Shown here: positions 32,709-40,689 of the stretch, in pieces | Layout of the letters: every line of letters begins with the position of its first letter | Numbering within the stretch: the first letter of the stretch is position 1 | Assembly: GCA_910589655.1 (NCBI GenBank) | Contig: CAJUTJ010000177.1 | Coordinates: 1-43,373, forward strand | From: an uncultured Acetatifactor sp. | GTDB taxonomy: Bacteria > Bacillota > Clostridia > Lachnospirales > Lachnospiraceae | DNA length: 43,373 bases | Direction of reading: 5' to 3' | Notes under the pieces: generated by a model | Told to the model about the DNA's origin: nothing | Database searches by the model: none | Seen by the model: only the letters and a program-made list of their open reading frames with translations | Position numbers and translations under genes: made by a program

Positions 32709-34475
32709 ATGAAAAAAATATTGGATTTATTGTCGGAAGAAATGGGACAGGCTTTCAAGGAAGCGGGATATGATGCGTCCTTGGGAAGGGTGACGGTGTC
32801 AAACCGCCCTGACCTTTGTGAGTACCAGTGTAACGGCGCCATGGCAGGGGCAAAGCAGTATCATAAGGCTCCTGTTATGATTGCAAATGAAGTGGCTCAA
32901 AAGCTGGCAGACAGCCGGATCTTTAAGGAGGCGGCAGCCGTGGCTCCCGGTTTCCTGAACTGTAAGATTTCGGAAGACTTTTTGCTGGAATATGTGAAAG
33001 GAATGGCGGCAGAGGAAAAATACGGATTGGAAATGCCAAAGCACCCTAAGAAAATCATGATTGACTACGGCGGGGCGAATGTGGCCAAGCCTCTCCATGT
33101 AGGCCATCTCCGTCCGGCGATTATCGGTGAGAGCATTAAGAGGATCTGCCGTTATGCGGGCAGCGAATGTATCGGAGATGTGCATTTGGGTGACTGGGGA
33201 ATGCCTATGGGGCTTGTAATCACGGAGCTGAAGCTGAGGAAGCCTGATCTGGTGTATTTTGACGAGAATTATCAGGGAGAATACCCCCAAGAGCCTCCTT
33301 TTACGATTACGGAGCTGGAAGAGATTTATCCTGCTGCCAGTGCAAAATCCAAGGAGGATCCCGAATATAAGGCGAGCGCCATGGACGCTACCTTTAAGCT
33401 TCAAAGCGGAGTAAAGGGATACCGTGCCCTTTGGAGACATATTATGGATGTTTCCGTTGCGGATCTGAAAAAGAATTATGACAATCTTGATGTGGAATTT
33501 GATCTGTGGAAGGGCGAGAGCGATGTGCATGAGCTGATTCCCGAGATGGTAGCTTATATGAAGGATAACGGTTATGCCCATATCAGCGAGGGAGCATTGG
33601 TGGTGGACGTTAAGGAGGATACGGACACGAAAGAGATTCCTCCCTGTATGATTTTAAAATCGGATGGTGCCGCCCTGTATAATACCACCGATCTGGCAAC
33701 CATTATGGAACGTATGCGGTTGTATAAGCCGGATGAAATTATTTATATCACGGACAAACGTCAGGATCTGTACTTTGAACAGGTATTCCGCTGTGCGCGA
33801 AAGACAAAATTGGTAGGGGAAGATACGGTATTGAAGTTTTTGGGTCACGGCACTATGAACGGAAGTGACGGAAAGCCTTTTAAGACAAGGAGCGGAGGCG
33901 TAATGCGCTTGGAGAATCTGATCCGCGAGACAAGGGAAGAAATGCTCCGGAAGATTAAGGAGGGGCGCCAGATGCCTGATGAAGAGGCAAGTCAGGTGGC
34001 GGATATCGTTGCCATAGCGGCTCTGAAGTATGGCGATCTGTCGAACCAGGCGTCCAAGGATTATGTGTTTGACATAGACCGCTTTACCTCTTTTGAGGGG
34101 GACACAGGACCCTATATCCTTTATACCATTGTGCGGATTAAGTCTATTCTGGTTAAATATGAAGAGCAGGGAGGAAGCGTGGAAAATGCGGTACATCAGG
34201 CAGCGGGAGGAGAGTCCGAGAAAGCGTTGATGATGGAACTGTCCAAGTTCAATACTATGATGCAGAGTGCGGCAGAGGAAAAAGCTCCTCACAAAGTATG
34301 TGCATACATTTATGATTTGGCCAATGCTTTTAACCATTTTTATCATGAGACGAAAATTCTGGGAGAAGAGAACAAGACGAAGCAGTCCGGCTTGATTGCC
34401 TTGCTGCTGCTGACAAGGGACGTGCTGGAAACCTGTGTGGATGTACTTGGATTCTCTGCACCGGAACGCATGTAG
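32709..34475 (+). CDS. argS: Arginyl-tRNA synthetase
   Basis: 588 residues from the ATG at 32709 (MKKILDLLSEEM), chosen because homologues begin there; the ribosome-binding site (GGGAAT) is weak and an ATG at 32697 or 32676 is possible. It charges tRNA-Arg. The class I HIGH motif is HVGHL (about residue 130), following IDYGGANVAKPL. The second motif FKTRSGGVM (about 395) replaces the usual KMSKS, as is typical for ArgS. The N-terminal add-1 domain and the C-terminal helical anticodon-binding domain (DLSNQASKDYVFDIDRF onwards) are complete. It ends before a terminator. The two hairpin repeats in its leader may affect translation. Confidence 0.96.
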   Translation: MKKILDLLSEEMGQAFKEAGYDASLGRVTVSNRPDLCEYQCNGAMAGAKQYHKAPVMIANEVAQKLADSRIFKEAAAVAPGFLNCKISEDFLLEYVKGMAAEEKYGLEMPKHPKKIMIDYGGANVAKPLHVGHLRPAIIGESIKRICRYAGSECIGDVHLGDWGMPMGLVITELKLRKPDLVYFDENYQGEYPQEPPFTITELEEIYPAASAKSKEDPEYKASAMDATFKLQSGVKGYRALWRHIMDVSVADLKKNYDNLDVEFDLWKGESDVHELIPEMVAYMKDNGYAHISEGALVVDVKEDTDTKEIPPCMILKSDGAALYNTTDLATIMERMRLYKPDEIIYITDKRQDLYFEQVFRCARKTKLVGEDTVLKFLGHGTMNGSDGKPFKTRSGGVMRLENLIRETREEMLRKIKEGRQMPDEEASQVADIVAIAALKYGDLSNQASKDYVFDIDRFTSFEGDTGPYILYTIVRIKSILVKYEEQGGSVENAVHQAAGGESEKALMMELSKFNTMMQSAAEEKAPHKVCAYIYDLANAFNHFYHETKILGEENKTKQSGLIALLLLTRDVLETCVDVLGFSAPERM

Positions 34476-34547
34476 ATTATTTTTTGCCGGCTAAACACCG
34501 ATACACGGCATTGGCAAAGAATAAATAAAATGAAATAGGATGCAGAC

Positions 34548-34599
34548 GCGGCGTTTCTTTATTCCATTAACAGGGGAGAGCAGGAACGCCGCTTTTTTT
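34548..34599 (+). terminator. Terminator after argS
   Basis: GCGGCGTTTC (34548-34557) pairs with GGAACGCCGC (34583-34592) with one G-T pair, and seven T follow. Confidence 0.8.
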
Positions 34600-34602
34600 G
34601 GA

Positions 34603-34653
34603 GGAAGGGCGCTCTTTAAGGAAGGGCGCTCTTTAAGGAAAGGTGCTCTATGA
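34603..34653 (+). repeat. Three tandem 17-bp units
   Basis: GGAAGGGCGCTCTTTAA twice, then a third copy with four changes. It directly follows the argS terminator and precedes the tRNA promoter. Confidence 0.85.
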
Positions 34654-34729
34654 ACGGTAAAAAATTTTTACGGGTATTGCCTGCAAGATATATGAAAAGT
34701 AGATAAAAAGTAGATATTAAAAAAAGTAG

Positions 34730-34758
34730 TTGACAAATGATGACAAGCATTGTATACT
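34730..34758 (+). promoter_or_regulatory. Sigma-A promoter of the tRNA genes
   Basis: TTGACA (34730-34735), 17-base spacer, TATACT (34753-34758). Transcription would begin about 25 bases before tRNA-Val. Confidence 0.9.
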
Positions 34759-34791
34759 AACAAAGTCGGTTGCGGTTGTTGCTGATAAAAT

Positions 34792-34864
34792 GGAAGTTTA
34801 GCTCAGCTGGGAGAGCATCTGCCTTACAAGCAGAGGGTCATAGGTTCGAGCCCTATAACTTCCA
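34792..34864 (+). tRNA. tRNA-Val (anticodon TAC)
   Basis: 73 bases folding as a full cloverleaf: acceptor GGAAGTT / AACTTCC, D arm GCTC-agctgggaGAGC, anticodon loop CTTACAA in stem CTGC.../GCAG, T arm GGTTCGAGCCC. The CCA end is not encoded. Confidence 0.95.
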
Positions 34865-34868
34865 TTAT

Positions 34869-34942
34869 GGCGAGATAGCTCAGTTGGCTAGAGCACACGG
34901 TTCATACCCGTGGTGTCGAGGGTTCAAATCCCCCTCTCGCTA
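34869..34942 (+). tRNA. tRNA-Met (anticodon CAT)
   Basis: 74 bases, four bases after tRNA-Val and in the same transcript. Acceptor GGCGAGA / TCTCGCT, anticodon loop TTCATAC in stem CACGG/CCGTG, T loop TTCAAAT. It lacks the three G-C pairs of initiator tRNA, so it is elongator tRNA-Met or possibly the lysidine-modified tRNA-Ile. Confidence 0.9.
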
Positions 34943-34950
34943 CGCCGGAG

Positions 34951-34991
34951 AAGTCTGAAAACCTTGAAAACAGGGGATTTCGGGCTTTTTT
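34951..34991 (+). terminator. Terminator of the tRNA transcript
   Basis: AAGTCTGAAA (34951-34960) pairs with TTTCGGGCTT (34978-34987) through two G-T pairs, running into six T. Confidence 0.65.
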
Positions 34992-35195
34992 GTTTTGAAG
35001 GAATCAAAGAACTAACGGGAAGGTATCCGGTCAGGACCGGGGCATTTTTCCGGCGCAAAGAAAGGAGATTTTCGAAACAGTATGGCAAATACGGCATGAG
35101 ATTTGATTTTGACGATTACAGGAAGTATGATTGCGCAAAACGCATTTTTTGCGTCTTGTGTTCAGCGCAGCGGTTCGGTGACTGTCCGGACGGTT

Positions 35196-35341
35196 AGTGT
35201 ACTGACCGTATTACATTTCGCTAAATATTTTGCAGCGTTAGATTTCCTAGACGCAGCCACCGCTACGCCGTCGGAAATCTGCCTTGCAGCCTGAAAATTC
35301 ATTCTGCGCTATTTAGCTGAAAGCAATCTGGTCAGCACACT
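35196..35341 (+). repeat. AGTGTACTGACC-ended element, 146 bp
   Basis: Imperfect terminal inverted repeats of about 32 bp: AGTGTACTGACCGTATTAC to CTAAATA on the left and TATTTAGCTGAAAGCAATC to ACACT on the right. An inner AGATTTCC / GGAAATCT pair would extend the fold. It has no coding capacity. A diverged inverted copy is at 12818-12992. It is the main content of the 34992-35403 spacer. Confidence 0.8.
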
Positions 35342-35403
35342 GGATATATTCAAGGAACAACGGATTTGCCGCAGAAATTATAATGTACATTTGTTATTAC
35401 ATC

Positions 35404-35412
35404 TGTTATAAT
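35404..35412 (+). promoter_or_regulatory. Extended -10 promoter of the helicase gene
   Basis: TGTTATAAT: a TG, one base, then a perfect TATAAT at 35407-35412. No good -35 box at the right distance is seen. The transcript would start about 30 bases before the GTG start codon. Confidence 0.55.
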
Positions 35413-35450
35413 GTTACTATTTGTTGAGCAAAATAAAGAAGGAGAAAATA

Positions 35451-37181
35451 GTGGAGAATTTATTGGAAGAATTATTAGACGAACGCATTGCGCGTGCAGT
35501 GAAAGAGATGGGATTTGAAAAATTGTCCCCCATTCAGAGTGAAGCCATACCTTATCTTTTAGAGGGAGACGATATAATCGGTCAGGCTCAGACGGGAACC
35601 GGTAAGACGGCAGCATTTGGAATACCGATTTTGCAGAAGGTGGATCCGGAATTTAGAAAACTTCAGGCAATCATCTTGTGTCCCACCCGTGAGCTTGCCA
35701 TTCAGGCGGCGGAGGAGCTGCGGAAGATGGCAAAATATATGCATGGCATCAAAATACTTCCTATATACGGCGGTCAGGAAATTTCGAAGCAGATTATAGG
35801 ATTGAAAGGCGTACAGATTATCGTGGGCACTCCGGGACGTGTTATGGATCATATGCGCCGTCATACAATCAAGCTGGATCACGTCAGCATGGTTGTTCTG
35901 GATGAAGCGGATGAAATGCTGAACATGGGCTTCCGTGAGGATATGGAGACGATTCTCGGACAGATCCCCAATGAGCATCAGACGGCGCTTTTTTCCGCCA
36001 CCATGCCCAAACCTATTTTAGAGATTACCAATCAATTTCAGAACAACGCAAGAATGATAAAGGTTGCTGCAAAAGAACTGACCATTCCTTTGGTGTCCCA
36101 GAGATACTATAAGATTAAAAGCCAAGACAAGGATGCGGCATGTGTGAGGCTGCTGGAGTATTATCAGCCCAAGCTGTGTCTGATTTTCTGTAATACCAAG
36201 AGAAAGGTGGACGAGCTTGCGGAGGTGCTGAAAAAGGCAGGTTTTCAGGCAGAGGGGCTCCATGGTGATATGTCCCAGCATCAAAGAGACGTAGCCATGA
36301 ACCGTTTCCGTAACGGCAGCACTAATATATTGATTGCAACGGATGTAGCGGCAAGAGGTATAGATGTGGATGACGTAGAGGCCGTCATTAATTATGATAT
36401 CCCGCAGGATAACGAATACTATGTCCATCGTATCGGCAGAACGGGACGGGCAGGCAGGACAGGGCGTTCCTTTACTTTTGTAGGAGGCAGAGAGCAGCGC
36501 CGTCTCCATGAGATCGAGAGAGTCTGCCATACGGTTATTGAGGAGCGGAAGCTTCCGGGAGCTTCTAAGGTATTAAAGGCAAAGGCGGATAAATGCCTGA
36601 ACCGTGCATGGGAGCTTCACGAGCATGAGGATATGGAACTGATGAAATCCTTTATCCGGCGTAAAATGGAAGAAGAAGACTGTGACGCCTTGGAAATTGC
36701 CGCTGTGATGTTAAAGCAGCAAGTGGGGGATAAAGGACCGGAAATACAGGTTGATGAGGGCGGAAGCCGACGCGGTTTACGCTTTGGAGGCCGTAGAGAC
36801 GGGAAAGAGGGCAGTGACCGGAAAAGCGGACGGGAAGAGTCCCGCAGAAGCGGCAGGAGAGGCGGCGACCGCAAGGGCAGCTGGGAAGAATCCGGCCGCA
36901 GAGAAGGTAAGAGAGGCAGCGACCGCAAGGGCGGCTGGGAAGAATCCGGCCGCAAGGAAGGCAAGAGAGGCAGTGACCGTAAGGGCGGCTGGGAAGAGGC
37001 TGACCGCAGAGAAGGCAAGAAAGGCAGCGACCGCACAAAGAAAAGCAGGCGGGAGGATGATTTCGGGGGCGGAAAAGGCTATAAAGAGCGGGATGTGCGC
37101 CGTGACGGAAGTTTGCGTATATGGGAGAGCGACCGTAAGGGACAGGAAGTAGGCAGCAGACTGCCCAAGAAAAAAAGATAG
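35451..37181 (+). CDS. DEAD-box RNA helicase (CsdA/DeaD-like)
   Basis: 576 residues from a GTG at 35451, with GAAGGAG upstream; a TTG-initiated frame at 35421 has none. It unwinds RNA using ATP, probably in ribosome assembly or at low temperature. Q motif GFEKLSPIQ (21-29), Walker A AQTGTGKT (46-53), DEAD in VVLDEADEML, SAT in FSATMP, and HRIGRTGRAGRTG in domain 2. The C-terminal tail (from about residue 430) is Arg/Gly/Asp-rich and holds about three tandem 18-residue repeats around SDRKGGWEESGRKEGKRG, which look like a flexible RNA-binding tail. The following ispF gene starts 39 bases after the stop, so the two may be co-transcribed. Confidence 0.94.
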   Translation: MENLLEELLDERIARAVKEMGFEKLSPIQSEAIPYLLEGDDIIGQAQTGTGKTAAFGIPILQKVDPEFRKLQAIILCPTRELAIQAAEELRKMAKYMHGIKILPIYGGQEISKQIIGLKGVQIIVGTPGRVMDHMRRHTIKLDHVSMVVLDEADEMLNMGFREDMETILGQIPNEHQTALFSATMPKPILEITNQFQNNARMIKVAAKELTIPLVSQRYYKIKSQDKDAACVRLLEYYQPKLCLIFCNTKRKVDELAEVLKKAGFQAEGLHGDMSQHQRDVAMNRFRNGSTNILIATDVAARGIDVDDVEAVINYDIPQDNEYYVHRIGRTGRAGRTGRSFTFVGGREQRRLHEIERVCHTVIEERKLPGASKVLKAKADKCLNRAWELHEHEDMELMKSFIRRKMEEEDCDALEIAAVMLKQQVGDKGPEIQVDEGGSRRGLRFGGRRDGKEGSDRKSGREESRRSGRRGGDRKGSWEESGRREGKRGSDRKGGWEESGRKEGKRGSDRKGGWEEADRREGKKGSDRTKKSRREDDFGGGKGYKERDVRRDGSLRIWESDRKGQEVGSRLPKKKR

Positions 37182-37220
37182 TAATGCCGTCATATGAAGC
37201 GGCGGAAAAAGAGGAAGGCT

Positions 37221-37760
37221 ATGAGGATTGGAATGGGATATGACGTCCACCGTCTGGTGGAAAACAGAGATTTAATGATCGGCGGTGTGAAAATTCCTTA
37301 TGAAAAAGGTCTTCTGGGGCATTCCGATGCGGATGTACTGCTTCATGCCATTATGGATGCGCTGCTTGGAGCTGCCGCACTGGGGGATATCGGAAAGCAT
37401 TTTCCCGATACCGATCCGCAATATAAAGGAATCTCTTCCGTGGCATTGTTGGAAAAGGTAGGGCAGCTGTTGGCGGAAAAGCGTTTTCTGATAGAGAATA
37501 TAGATGCCACCATTATTGCACAGGCGCCGAAGATGCGTCCCTATATTGACAGTATGCGGGAAATCATTGCGAAGGCGTTGGAAATGGACGTGGAACACAT
37601 TAATGTGAAAGCCACTACGGAGGAAGGGTTGGGCTTCACGGGATCCGGTGAGGGTATTTCCTCTCAGGCAATCTGTATGCTGACAAGTCCCTTTGACCTG
37701 ACTGCCGGACAGGTTTCCGGCGGCTGTGAAGGATGCGGCGGCTGCAGCAAAAGGGGTTGA
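37221..37760 (+). CDS. ispF: 2-C-methyl-D-erythritol 2,4-cyclodiphosphate synthase
   Basis: 179 residues from the ATG at 37221 with a GAGGAAGG ribosome-binding site; an upstream ATG at 37194 has none. It forms the cyclodiphosphate in the MEP route to isoprenoids. Metal ligands are in GYDVHRLV and LLGHSDADVLLHAIMDALLGA; the C-terminal substrate-binding segment is INVKATTEEGLGFTGSGEGI. The core ends near residue 158, the family's usual length, and about 20 more residues follow, ending in a Cys-rich GGCEGCGGCSKRG tail. That tail is unusual and might bind metal or a partner. The stop codon overlaps the -35 box of the next promoter. Confidence 0.95.
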   Translation: MRIGMGYDVHRLVENRDLMIGGVKIPYEKGLLGHSDADVLLHAIMDALLGAAALGDIGKHFPDTDPQYKGISSVALLEKVGQLLAEKRFLIENIDATIIAQAPKMRPYIDSMREIIAKALEMDVEHINVKATTEEGLGFTGSGEGISSQAICMLTSPFDLTAGQVSGGCEGCGGCSKRG

Positions 37761-37785
37761 CAAAATCGGAAATATTGCATATTCT
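37757..37785 (+). promoter_or_regulatory. Sigma-A promoter of the cys leader
   Basis: TTGACA (37757-37762, overlapping the ispF stop codon), 17-base spacer, TATTCT (37780-37785). Transcription should start near 37792, at the T-box leader. Confidence 0.8.
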
Positions 37786-37799
37786 AATTGAAAGAATAA

Positions 37800-38036
37800 A
37801 TAAATGCGGTGAACGGGAAGAGTATCTTTTTATAACGTGTCAGAGAGAAGCCGTCGGCAGGCTGTGAGCGGCTTTCACGGGAGAAAAGGGAAGTGCATCC
37901 GGGAGCAGGTCCGTTGAAACGCGGACACGTAGGCGTGCGTTAAACGTGTTGAGTGAAGGGCATATGCCTTTAAGCAGAGTGGAACCGCGGATGAATTCGT
38001 CTCTAAGCAGAGAGGAGTCAGCCGCGGTATTTTGAT
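37800..38036 (+). promoter_or_regulatory. T-box riboswitch, cysteine type
   Basis: It begins with CGGGAAGAGTA, typical of T-box leaders, then the AGAGA of stem I. The specifier loop reads GGGAAGTGCATCC, with TGC (Cys codon) at 37894-37896. The T-box itself is AGAGTGGAACCGCGG (37976-37990). Its CCGCGG can pair with a second CCGCGG (38022-38027) followed by TATTTT, forming the terminator. Uncharged tRNA-Cys would stabilise the antiterminator and switch on cysE and cysS, which fits both genes. Confidence 0.92.
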
Positions 38037-38194
38037 TCCCGCGGGCAATGAGCTAAGCGGCCGCAAAGCAGACATTTGGCGAATGCTGCGAAGGTCACAT
38101 ACCATAGCGTCTTGCGGATGCATTGTACTTTGCAGCGCTGCAAGCTTGATGCCTTATTGTTTGCAGTGGGGGTGTTGATTTTTCTAACCAGCGG

Positions 38195-38480
38195 TGAAAT
38201 ACATCTGCATGTAAGGAGTATGGTCGTTGGCAAGATTATCAAACAATGGCCTGCCGCGATGAAATGTATCTGCATGTACGGAGTATGGTCGTTGGCAAGA
38301 TTATCAAACCAATGGCCTGCCGCGGTGAAGTGCATCTGCATGTACGGAGTATGGTCGTTGGCAAGATTATCAAGCCAATGGCCTGCCGCGGTGAAGTGCA
38401 TCTGCATGTAAGGAGTATGGTCGTTGGCAAGATTATCAAGCCAATGGCCTGCCGCGGTGAAGTGCATCTGCATGTAAGGA
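38195..38480 (+). repeat. 66-bp tandem repeat between the T-box and cysE
   Basis: Five copies of the ATCTGCATGTAAGGAGTATG-type core start at 38203, 38268, 38334, 38400 and 38466, a period of 66 (65 for the first). Each unit continues GTCGTTGGCAAGATTATCAA, GCCAATGGCCTGCCGCGGTG. Copies two to four are nearly identical and the first is the most worn. The last unit changes after GTATG into the cysE ribosome-binding site. Since 66 is a multiple of three, reading frames stay open across the array. Copies are directly joined without unique spacers, so it is not a CRISPR array. Confidence 0.95.
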
Positions 38481-38502
38481 GTATGACCATAGGAGTTCAG
38501 TT

Positions 38503-39177
38503 ATGGGAATGATCGGCAGTATTAAAGAGGAAATAAAAATTATCCGAGAGAGAGACCCGGCTATTCACTCTTCCATGGAAGTGTTTCTCTATCCCAGCTT
38601 TAAGGTGATGATGCATTACCGCATAGCACACAAGCTGTATGAGAGCGGACATTATTTTTGGGCGAGATGGGTTTCCCAGCGGGGAGTGAGAAGAACCGGT
38701 ATTGAGATTCATCCCGGAGCGAAAATCGGAAAAGGGTTCTTTATCGATCACGGAAACGGTGTAATCATTGGAGAAACTACAATTATCGGTGACAATGTAA
38801 CTCTGTATCAGGGAGTGACGCTGGGAGGTACCGGCAAGGAACACGGTAAGCGCCATCCCACATTGGGCAGCAATATTATGATCGGCGCCGGCGCAAAAGT
38901 ACTGGGTTCCTGTACCGTTGGAGACAACTGCAAGATAGGCGCGGGAAGTGTAGTTCTCTGTGATGTGCCGCCTAACTCTACGGTGGTGGGTGTACCGGGA
39001 CGAGTGGTAAAACGCTGCAACATGGCATTGCCGCAGGATACTATGAACCAGACCGATCTGCCGGATCCCGTGCGGGAAGACATTATGGAGCTCCAGCGTG
39101 CAAACTCGGAAATGATTAACCGCATTCTGGAACTGGAACGCCAGCTCAAACAACACACCCGCCATAAAAGTGAATAA
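38503..39177 (+). CDS. cysE: Serine O-acetyltransferase
   Basis: 224 residues. It makes O-acetylserine from serine and acetyl-CoA, the first step of cysteine synthesis. The left-handed beta-helix hexapeptides are plain (GAKIGKGFFIDHGNGVIIGE, IGAGAKVLGSCTVGDNCKIG), with the catalytic His in FIDHG and the GGTGKEHGKRHPT loop. The C-terminal 30 residues form a charged helix. AGGAG lies seven bases before the ATG. It is controlled by the Cys T-box upstream and followed 90 bases later by cysS. A 22-residue-repeat reading frame from the tandem array ends at 38512, overlapping its start. Confidence 0.95.
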   Translation: MGMIGSIKEEIKIIRERDPAIHSSMEVFLYPSFKVMMHYRIAHKLYESGHYFWARWVSQRGVRRTGIEIHPGAKIGKGFFIDHGNGVIIGETTIIGDNVTLYQGVTLGGTGKEHGKRHPTLGSNIMIGAGAKVLGSCTVGDNCKIGAGSVVLCDVPPNSTVVGVPGRVVKRCNMALPQDTMNQTDLPDPVREDIMELQRANSEMINRILELERQLKQHTRHKSE

Positions 39178-39267
39178 GGGGCATTGAAGAGCAGAGAGAG
39201 GATCGGGAATAAAAAGAGCCGGGACTGGAATCAAAGAGAAGAGCCGGGACTGGAATAGGAGAATCAT

Positions 39268-40689
39268 ATGGAAAACAAATTTCAAATTTACAACACATTG
39301 ACGAAAAAGGTGGAGCAATTTATCCCCAATGAGGACGGAAAAGTAGCGATGTATACCTGCGGACCTACTGTGTATCATTATGCCCATATCGGAAACCTGC
39401 GGAGCTATATTATGGAGGATTTATTGGAGAAAACCCTTCGCTATATAGGGTATGACGTAAAAAGGGTTATGAATATTACTGATGTAGGACATCTCTCCAG
39501 CGATGCGGATACCGGTGAGGACAAAATGCTGAAAGGGGCAAAGCGGGAGCACAAATCCGTGATGGAGATTGCCAAGTTTTACACGGACGCTTTTTTCGGC
39601 GACTGTGATAAGCTGAATATTAAGACTCCCGATGTAGTGGAACCTGCTACCAACTGCATTGAGGAATTCATCCGTGTCATTGAGGGGCTTTTGGAAAAAG
39701 GATATGCTTACGAGAACGGCGGAAACATCTATTTCGATACCTCTAAATTAGAGGACTATTATGTGTTTTCCAACCAGAATGAAAAGGAATTGCTGGTGGG
39801 GGTGAGAGAGGATGTGGACGAAGACGAGAATAAGCGGAACAAGAGCGACTTTGTATTGTGGTTTACCAAGTCCAAGTTCGATGAACAGGAATTAAAGTGG
39901 GAGAGTCCGTGGGGAATCGGTTATCCCGGCTGGCATATTGAGTGCTCCTGCATCAGCATGAAGCATTTAGGCGAATATATGGATATCCATTGCGGCGGTG
40001 TGGACAATATTTTCCCCCACCATACGAATGAGGTAGCACAGAGTGAAGCTTATCTGGGGCATAAATGGTGTAATTATTGGTTCCATGTGCATCATCTAAA
40101 TGATAAATCCGGCAAGATGAGCAAATCAAAGGGAGATTTCCTGACCGTGTCCCTTTTGGAATCGAAGAATTATGACCCTATTGTATACAGATTGTTCTGC
40201 CTGCAGTCCCATTATCGTAAGCCCTTGGAGTTCTCCTATGAAAATCTGGATAATATGGCGGCGGCATATGACAAGCTGGTTAAAAAGATCGGCAGTCTGA
40301 ATAAAGAAGGGGAGATAAATCAAGCAAAGTTTGCGGAATACAGAGAGCAGTTTGAGTCGGCGCTCTGCAATGACCTGAATTCCGCCACAGCCATTACGGT
40401 GCTGTATGATGTATTAAAATCGGATCTGTCCGACGCGGAGAAATATGCGTTGGCGGAGAGCTTTGATGAAGTACTTTCCCTGAACCTGATGACTGCTCAT
40501 GCGGCAAAAGAGAAGGACAACGGCGTGGATGCCGAAATGGAACGCTATATTTTGGCAAAAATCGAAGAGCGCAAGGCTGCCAAGAAGGAAAAGGACTTTG
40601 CAAAGGCCGACGCCATCAGAAGCGAATTGCTGGAGAAGGGCATTGTCCTTGAGGATACACGCGAAGGTGTAAAATGGAAGAAAGCATAA
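39268..40689 (+). CDS. cysS: Cysteinyl-tRNA synthetase
   Basis: 473 residues. It charges tRNA-Cys. The zinc-binding Cys31 opens TCGPTVYHYAHIGN, in which HIGN (40-43) is the class I HIGH motif. GWHIECSCISMKHLG holds further zinc ligands, and KMSKS is at 283-287. The C-terminal helical domain ends in KEKDFAKADAIRSELLEKGI. It shares the T-box leader with cysE. Its TAA stop overlaps the ATG of mrnC (TAATG), showing coupling. The spacer before it contains a short repeated GAGCCGGGACTGGAAT (twice, 39217-39256). Confidence 0.96.
   Translation: MENKFQIYNTLTKKVEQFIPNEDGKVAMYTCGPTVYHYAHIGNLRSYIMEDLLEKTLRYIGYDVKRVMNITDVGHLSSDADTGEDKMLKGAKREHKSVMEIAKFYTDAFFGDCDKLNIKTPDVVEPATNCIEEFIRVIEGLLEKGYAYENGGNIYFDTSKLEDYYVFSNQNEKELLVGVREDVDEDENKRNKSDFVLWFTKSKFDEQELKWESPWGIGYPGWHIECSCISMKHLGEYMDIHCGGVDNIFPHHTNEVAQSEAYLGHKWCNYWFHVHHLNDKSGKMSKSKGDFLTVSLLESKNYDPIVYRLFCLQSHYRKPLEFSYENLDNMAAAYDKLVKKIGSLNKEGEINQAKFAEYREQFESALCNDLNSATAITVLYDVLKSDLSDAEKYALAESFDEVLSLNLMTAHAAKEKDNGVDAEMERYILAKIEERKAAKKEKDFAKADAIRSELLEKGIVLEDTREGVKWKKA

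Noticed and set aside
34869..34942. Initiator tRNA-Met
   Set aside because: The anticodon stem lacks the three consecutive G-C pairs typical of initiators.
38076..38411. 111-residue frame across the tandem array as a real protein
   Set aside because: It lacks a ribosome-binding site and is open only because the unit length is a multiple of three. A leader role for the other frame remains possible and is listed as a finding.
38195..38480. Regular repeat array that could be read as CRISPR
   Set aside because: The 66-bp units are joined head to tail with no unique spacers, and no cas gene is present. It is a tandem repeat.
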